Shown in pieces: positions 61,158 to 64,000 of a stretch of DNA of 64,000 bases. How positions within the stretch are numbered: the first letter of the stretch is position 1; each line of letters begins with the position of its first letter. The stretch covers positions 186,001 through 250,000 of the forward strand of contig LGFX01000001.1 of the NCBI GenBank assembly GCA_001508335.1, written 5' to 3'. Origin of the DNA: a candidate division TA06 bacterium 32_111 (GTDB lineage Bacteria > Hydrothermota > 32-111). The notes under the pieces are model-generated. The model was not told where the DNA came from and did no database searches. It was given only the letters and a program-made list of their open reading frames with translations. Both the position numbers and the translations under genes were made by a program.

Positions 61158-62005
61158 TGATTAACTCCATTGAAATTTAAACCTATAGAAAAATATTGAA
61201 ATGTCGAATAAACTTTTCCATAACTCGAAAATATTTTAAATTCATCGGAAATCGAATATAAAAATGAAACAGTAAACTTTTCTGAAAAAGTGTTAACATT
61301 GATCTCTATATTCTTATAAATGTAATCTATCGCTAAAGAGGGAGATACTGATACATCCTTATAGATAAACATAAAATGTTCATTTCGGTAGGATAAAAAA
61401 TTTAAAATTAAAGATAGTTTAAAGGTTGGATTTTCCTTTTTTATAATCTTTGAAAAGGATAAATTCCATTTAGGTTCGAAAATGGAAAGGTAATCACTTC
61501 CAAAGTTTTGGATTGGAAGAAGGTCATAAAATGTCAGCGAAAAGGAATAATCCTTATAAGATTTTTTGAAAATGAAAGAATTATTTAATATTATTGGATT
61601 TTGAAGAAAATTTAAATAGTAAAAATTCAAATTAAAAATGTAATTTGAAAGGTGCAATTTGCCACCGTAATAAAAATCGAAACCAATCTTGTTAAGATTC
61701 TTTGTTTCGTATACATATGGATAGTTTACGGGAGAGATAGCCTGATTTGTATCTTGTAGTGTAGTATAATCTACCTTTCCATAATTCACAAGTTTTATGC
61801 CTAAACCTATCAAAGATTTTTTATCCCAAAGGTACAAAAAGTTGATGGAGTTTGATATCTGTGAAGTTGTAAAATTGAAATTGATACCATTATTTGAACT
61901 TTCAAAATATCTGTAATCAAAACTCCCTTCAGGTAAAACTATTTGTGAAAAGATATTTACAGATACCGATAGGATCAAAAATGAAAAAAGTATTCTTTTT
62001 ATCAT
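61154..62005 (-). CDS. Outer-membrane barrel-like protein
   Basis: 283 aa. Signal peptide MIKRILFSFLILSVSVNIFS, then strand-rich sequence (YKDYSFSLTFYDLLPIQNFG, NPTFKLSLILNFLSYRNEHF, EFKIFSSYGKVYSTFQYFSI) ending GLNFNGVNQ. Resembles an outer-membrane beta-barrel without a named family. Unexpectedly lies in the carotenoid operon, between crtI (4-base overlap) and the gene at 62002 (4-base overlap). Function unknown. Confidence 0.55.
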   Translation of the reverse strand: MIKRILFSFLILSVSVNIFSQIVLPEGSFDYRYFESSNNGINFNFTTSQISNSINFLYLWDKKSLIGLGIKLVNYGKVDYTTLQDTNQAISPVNYPYVYETKNLNKIGFDFYYGGKLHLSNYIFNLNFYYLNFLQNPIILNNSFIFKKSYKDYSFSLTFYDLLPIQNFGSDYLSIFEPKWNLSFSKIIKKENPTFKLSLILNFLSYRNEHFMFIYKDVSVSPSLAIDYIYKNIEINVNTFSEKFTVSFLYSISDEFKIFSSYGKVYSTFQYFSIGLNFNGVNQ

Positions 62006-62658
62006 CTGTTAATTTTATAGTCTGATGGGATAATAAACTCCCTTTCAAAAAAACTTTTTTCATAATTAAGTAGGTGCATGCTAACCCTCAATTCATTCCC
62101 TTCGAACAACTTGAACAAAACTGGGATACCTCCAAATAAAGAATCAAAGATGAGATCAAAATCAACATTAAGATAACTTTTTAAAATCCTGTTATATCTT
62201 TTAATTACTTTTGATAGATCGAATTTTTCTTTTGTTACGAAAAGTTTAATGCTTTTCGAAGAATCAAAATCAATTGTAAAGAATCTTACTGGGATTTTTT
62301 CAACAGTTGTATCATTTACAAAACTTATTTTCCTATTATTCACATCGCTTTTATCAACATATGTTGAGAAGAAGTCGAAAAAAGAAAATGAAAGGAACGT
62401 GACACTTTTATTCTCTTCATTAACAAGATAGAAAGTATCAACATTTTCCTTAAAAACGTATTTTAAATTTTCACTTTTGAAAGTTAGGGAATTCTCTTTT
62501 GTATAAATATCAAAGTTAAAACTTGTTGAATCGTCTTCAAAATACTCTTTTATGTTATAGGAGTATCTGTAATCAGCAAAGATTAACAAAAAATTAGAGA
62601 AAGATATAACAAAGACTAAAACTTTATACAATCCTACAAAGTTTTTGATTTTTAACAA
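62002..62658 (-). CDS. Unknown exported protein
   Basis: 218 aa from a TTG at 62658, with GGAAGGGG ahead; the track start at 62703 is another TTG inside the biotin carrier gene, and a third TTG (62631) is possible. With this start, LKIKNFVGLYKVLVFVISFS begins a signal peptide. Mature part: YSYNIKEYFEDDSTSFNFDI and FDSLFGGIPVLFKLFEGNEL, beta-rich, resembling LolA/outer-membrane lipoprotein sorting or DUF4292-type proteins only in general shape. It overlaps the biotin carrier gene by about 35 bases. Function unknown. Confidence 0.45.
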   Translation of the reverse strand: MLKIKNFVGLYKVLVFVISFSNFLLIFADYRYSYNIKEYFEDDSTSFNFDIYTKENSLTFKSENLKYVFKENVDTFYLVNEENKSVTFLSFSFFDFFSTYVDKSDVNNRKISFVNDTTVEKIPVRFFTIDFDSSKSIKLFVTKEKFDLSKVIKRYNRILKSYLNVDFDLIFDSLFGGIPVLFKLFEGNELRVSMHLLNYEKSFFEREFIIPSDYKINR

Positions 62659-62935
62659 CCCTTTCCCCTTCCTTAACAAAGATTTCCTTGATCTGTCCTT
62701 CAACCTTGGAATAAATTTTATTCTTCATCTTCATCGCTTCAAGTATCATCAAAACGCTTCCACTTGTTATCTGATCATTCTCTTTAACGAATATTTTTGT
62801 TATTATTCCCGGAATTGGCGCGATAATCTCGAATGGATTGTCAAGTTTGGTGTCTATAGGCAACTTATAATCTTTTGGTATGGTTGTTGGATACTGATCA
62901 AAATCTACAGTGATATTATCTTTTTTCTTTTCCAT
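62624..62935 (-). CDS. Biotin carboxyl carrier protein subunit
   Basis: 103 aa. LMILEAMKMKNKIYSKVEGQ holds the biotinylation motif EAMKM with Lys69; the flanking APIPGIITKIFVKENDQITS is a biotinyl-lipoyl domain. Without a biotin carboxylase domain it is a free carrier, as in methylmalonyl-CoA decarboxylase (MmdC) or multi-subunit acyl-CoA carboxylases. It lies 2 bases after the carboxyltransferase gene. Confidence 0.9.
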   Translation of the reverse strand: MEKKKDNITVDFDQYPTTIPKDYKLPIDTKLDNPFEIIAPIPGIITKIFVKENDQITSGSVLMILEAMKMKNKIYSKVEGQIKEIFVKEGERVVKNQKLCRIV

Positions 62936-62937
62936 AA

Positions 62938-64000
62938 TTACACCGGCATATTTGAATGTTTTTTGAAAGGTAACTGTTCTTTCTTATTTTCTGCTATTTC
63001 AAAAGCACTGACAAGCATACTCCTGGTTTCATCTGGATTTATAACAGAGTCAATATAACCTTTTGAAGCAGCAACGAAAGGATTTGCGAATTTTTCTATA
63101 TATTCCTGAATTTTCAATTGTCTCATCTTCTCCTTATCTTCACTCTCATCTATCTCTTTTTTGAATATGATGTTGGCAGCTCCCTCAGGTCCCATAACTG
63201 CAATCTCGGCTGTTGGTAAAGCGAAAACAAGATCTGCACCAAGATGCTTTGAACACATCGCAATATATCCGCCACCGTAAGCCTTTCTGAGTATAAGGGT
63301 TATCTTTGAAACGGTTGCTTCAGAATAGGCATATAGGAGTTTAGCTCCGTGTCTTATAACACCAGCGTACTCCTGATCTATTCCTGGAAGATATCCGGGC
63401 ATGTCAACGAGTGTTAACAAAGGTATATTGAATGCATCACAGAATCTCACAAACCTTGCTGCCTTATCTGAAGAATTTACATCGAGAACTCCAGCAAGAA
63501 CATCAGGCTGGTTGGCAACTATTCCGATACTTCTTCCATCCAATCTTGCAAAACCTATAACAATATTTTCTGCCCAACCTGATTGAACCTCGAAGAAATC
63601 TGAATCATCAACTATACTGTATATAACCTCTTTTACGTCATAAGGTTCTTTTGAATCATGTGGAATAATCTCATCCAAATTTTTATTTTCTTTTGGAGGT
63701 TTCGAATCTATCCTTTTAGGTTTTTGGTTACAGTTGTCTGGTATATAGGAAAGGAGTTTCTGAACCTGGAAAAATGATTCGTACTCGTTTGATGCAAAAA
63801 AATGTATATTCCCGGTTTTTGTATGGTGGGTGTAGGCACCTCCGAGTTCTTCCATAGAAATATCCTCTCCTATTACAGTTTTTATAACCTGTGGACCTGT
63901 TATAAACATTTTTGAAAGATCGTTAACCATGAAAACAAAATCCATCAAGGCTGGTGAATAGACAGCACCACCAGCACAGGGACCAAGGATAACTGAGATC
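62938..64000 (-). CDS. Acyl-CoA carboxyltransferase subunit (MmdA/PccB-like), partial
   Basis: The frame runs off the right edge, so the track start at 63948 is false: upstream codons read ISVILGPCAGGAVYSPALMD. FARLDGRSIGIVANQPDVLA, TLVDMPGYLPGIDQEYAGVI and RKAYGGGYIAMCSKHLGADL are the carboxyltransferase signatures with the oxyanion holes. It transfers carboxyl between biotin and (methyl)malonyl/propionyl-CoA. With the free biotin carrier and the methylmalonyl-CoA mutase and epimerase genes it could be methylmalonyl-CoA decarboxylase alpha or propionyl-CoA carboxylase. The N-terminal ~170 residues are missing. Confidence 0.9.
   Translation of the reverse strand, partial: ISVILGPCAGGAVYSPALMDFVFMVNDLSKMFITGPQVIKTVIGEDISMEELGGAYTHHTKTGNIHFFASNEYESFFQVQKLLSYIPDNCNQKPKRIDSKPPKENKNLDEIIPHDSKEPYDVKEVIYSIVDDSDFFEVQSGWAENIVIGFARLDGRSIGIVANQPDVLAGVLDVNSSDKAARFVRFCDAFNIPLLTLVDMPGYLPGIDQEYAGVIRHGAKLLYAYSEATVSKITLILRKAYGGGYIAMCSKHLGADLVFALPTAEIAVMGPEGAANIIFKKEIDESEDKEKMRQLKIQEYIEKFANPFVAASKGYIDSVINPDETRSMLVSAFEIAENKKEQLPFKKHSNMPV

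Overview
The window is AT-rich, gene-dense bacterial DNA with almost all genes on the minus strand and many 4-base ATGA-type stop/start overlaps. The cell has an outer membrane (BamA-type barrels, lipoproteins, PorV/PorQ-like protein) and makes proteins with C-terminal domains like those of type IX secretion cargo. It has ferredoxin-dependent 2-oxoacid oxidoreductase, a methylmalonyl-CoA branch, butyrate kinase/phosphotransbutyrylase and formate-THF ligase. This fits an anaerobic, probably proteolytic member of the FCB superphylum or a neighbouring candidate phylum (WOR-3, Hydrothermota or Cloacimonadota type). The pyruvoyl arginine decarboxylase/SpeD/SpeE/SpeB set would suit a thermophile. 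The taxon is an inference and I cannot fix it from the sequence.

Layout. 1-13.3 kb: surface polysaccharide operon (phosphoglycosyl transferase, five glycosyltransferases, EpsG/Wzy-like polymerase, Wzx flippase cut by the window edge). Its first half carries an unusual group: HpcH aldolase, asparagine-synthase-like protein, D-2-hydroxyacid dehydrogenase and CapK/PaaK-like protein. Two gene scars lie here: a GT4 N-terminus at 6.8-6.9 kb and an SGNH hydrolase C-terminus at 13.55-13.76 kb next to a GC-rich repeat-like motif. 13.7-19.1 kb: envelope genes (DUF3078-like protein, MscL with a zinc ribbon, BamA-like barrel, TPR and pilin-like lipoproteins) behind tRNA-Ala(GGC). 19.2-24.2 kb: rpiB, ptb, methylmalonyl-CoA epimerase and mutase, fhs. 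24.3-26.9 kb (plus strand): ATP-dependent PEP carboxykinase and a membrane protein. 26.9-37.3 kb: five-gene secreted protease operon (M6 peptidase, two small envelope proteins, a peptidase-MA/propeller/barrel fusion, C25 gingipain-like peptidase). 37.6-47.2 kb: ArsR-like regulator, then a long minus operon including fbp, scpA, a RecJ-like gene, yidD and two PGxGxFY paralogs, plus a DjlA-like J protein and a YchF-like GTPase. 47.2-51.2 kb: buk-porGDAB. 51.3-54.9 kb: SGNH hydrolase, small envelope genes, TPR protein. 55.0-57.6 kb (plus): polyamine operon with a short leader ORF overlapping the speD start. 57.6-64 kb: carotenoid genes (crtI, crtB, fused crtYcd) directly downstream of a biotin-dependent carboxyltransferase and its biotin carrier protein.

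Together: exported peptidases release peptides; 2-oxoacid:ferredoxin oxidoreductase makes acyl-CoA; Ptb/Buk turn acyl-CoA into acid plus ATP; methylmalonyl-CoA enzymes connect succinyl-CoA and propionyl-CoA; PckA, Fbp and RpiB run gluconeogenesis that feeds the surface polysaccharide. I found fifteen sigma70-like promoters, thirteen of them with exactly 16 bases between -35 and -10; three of them drive apparently leaderless genes.
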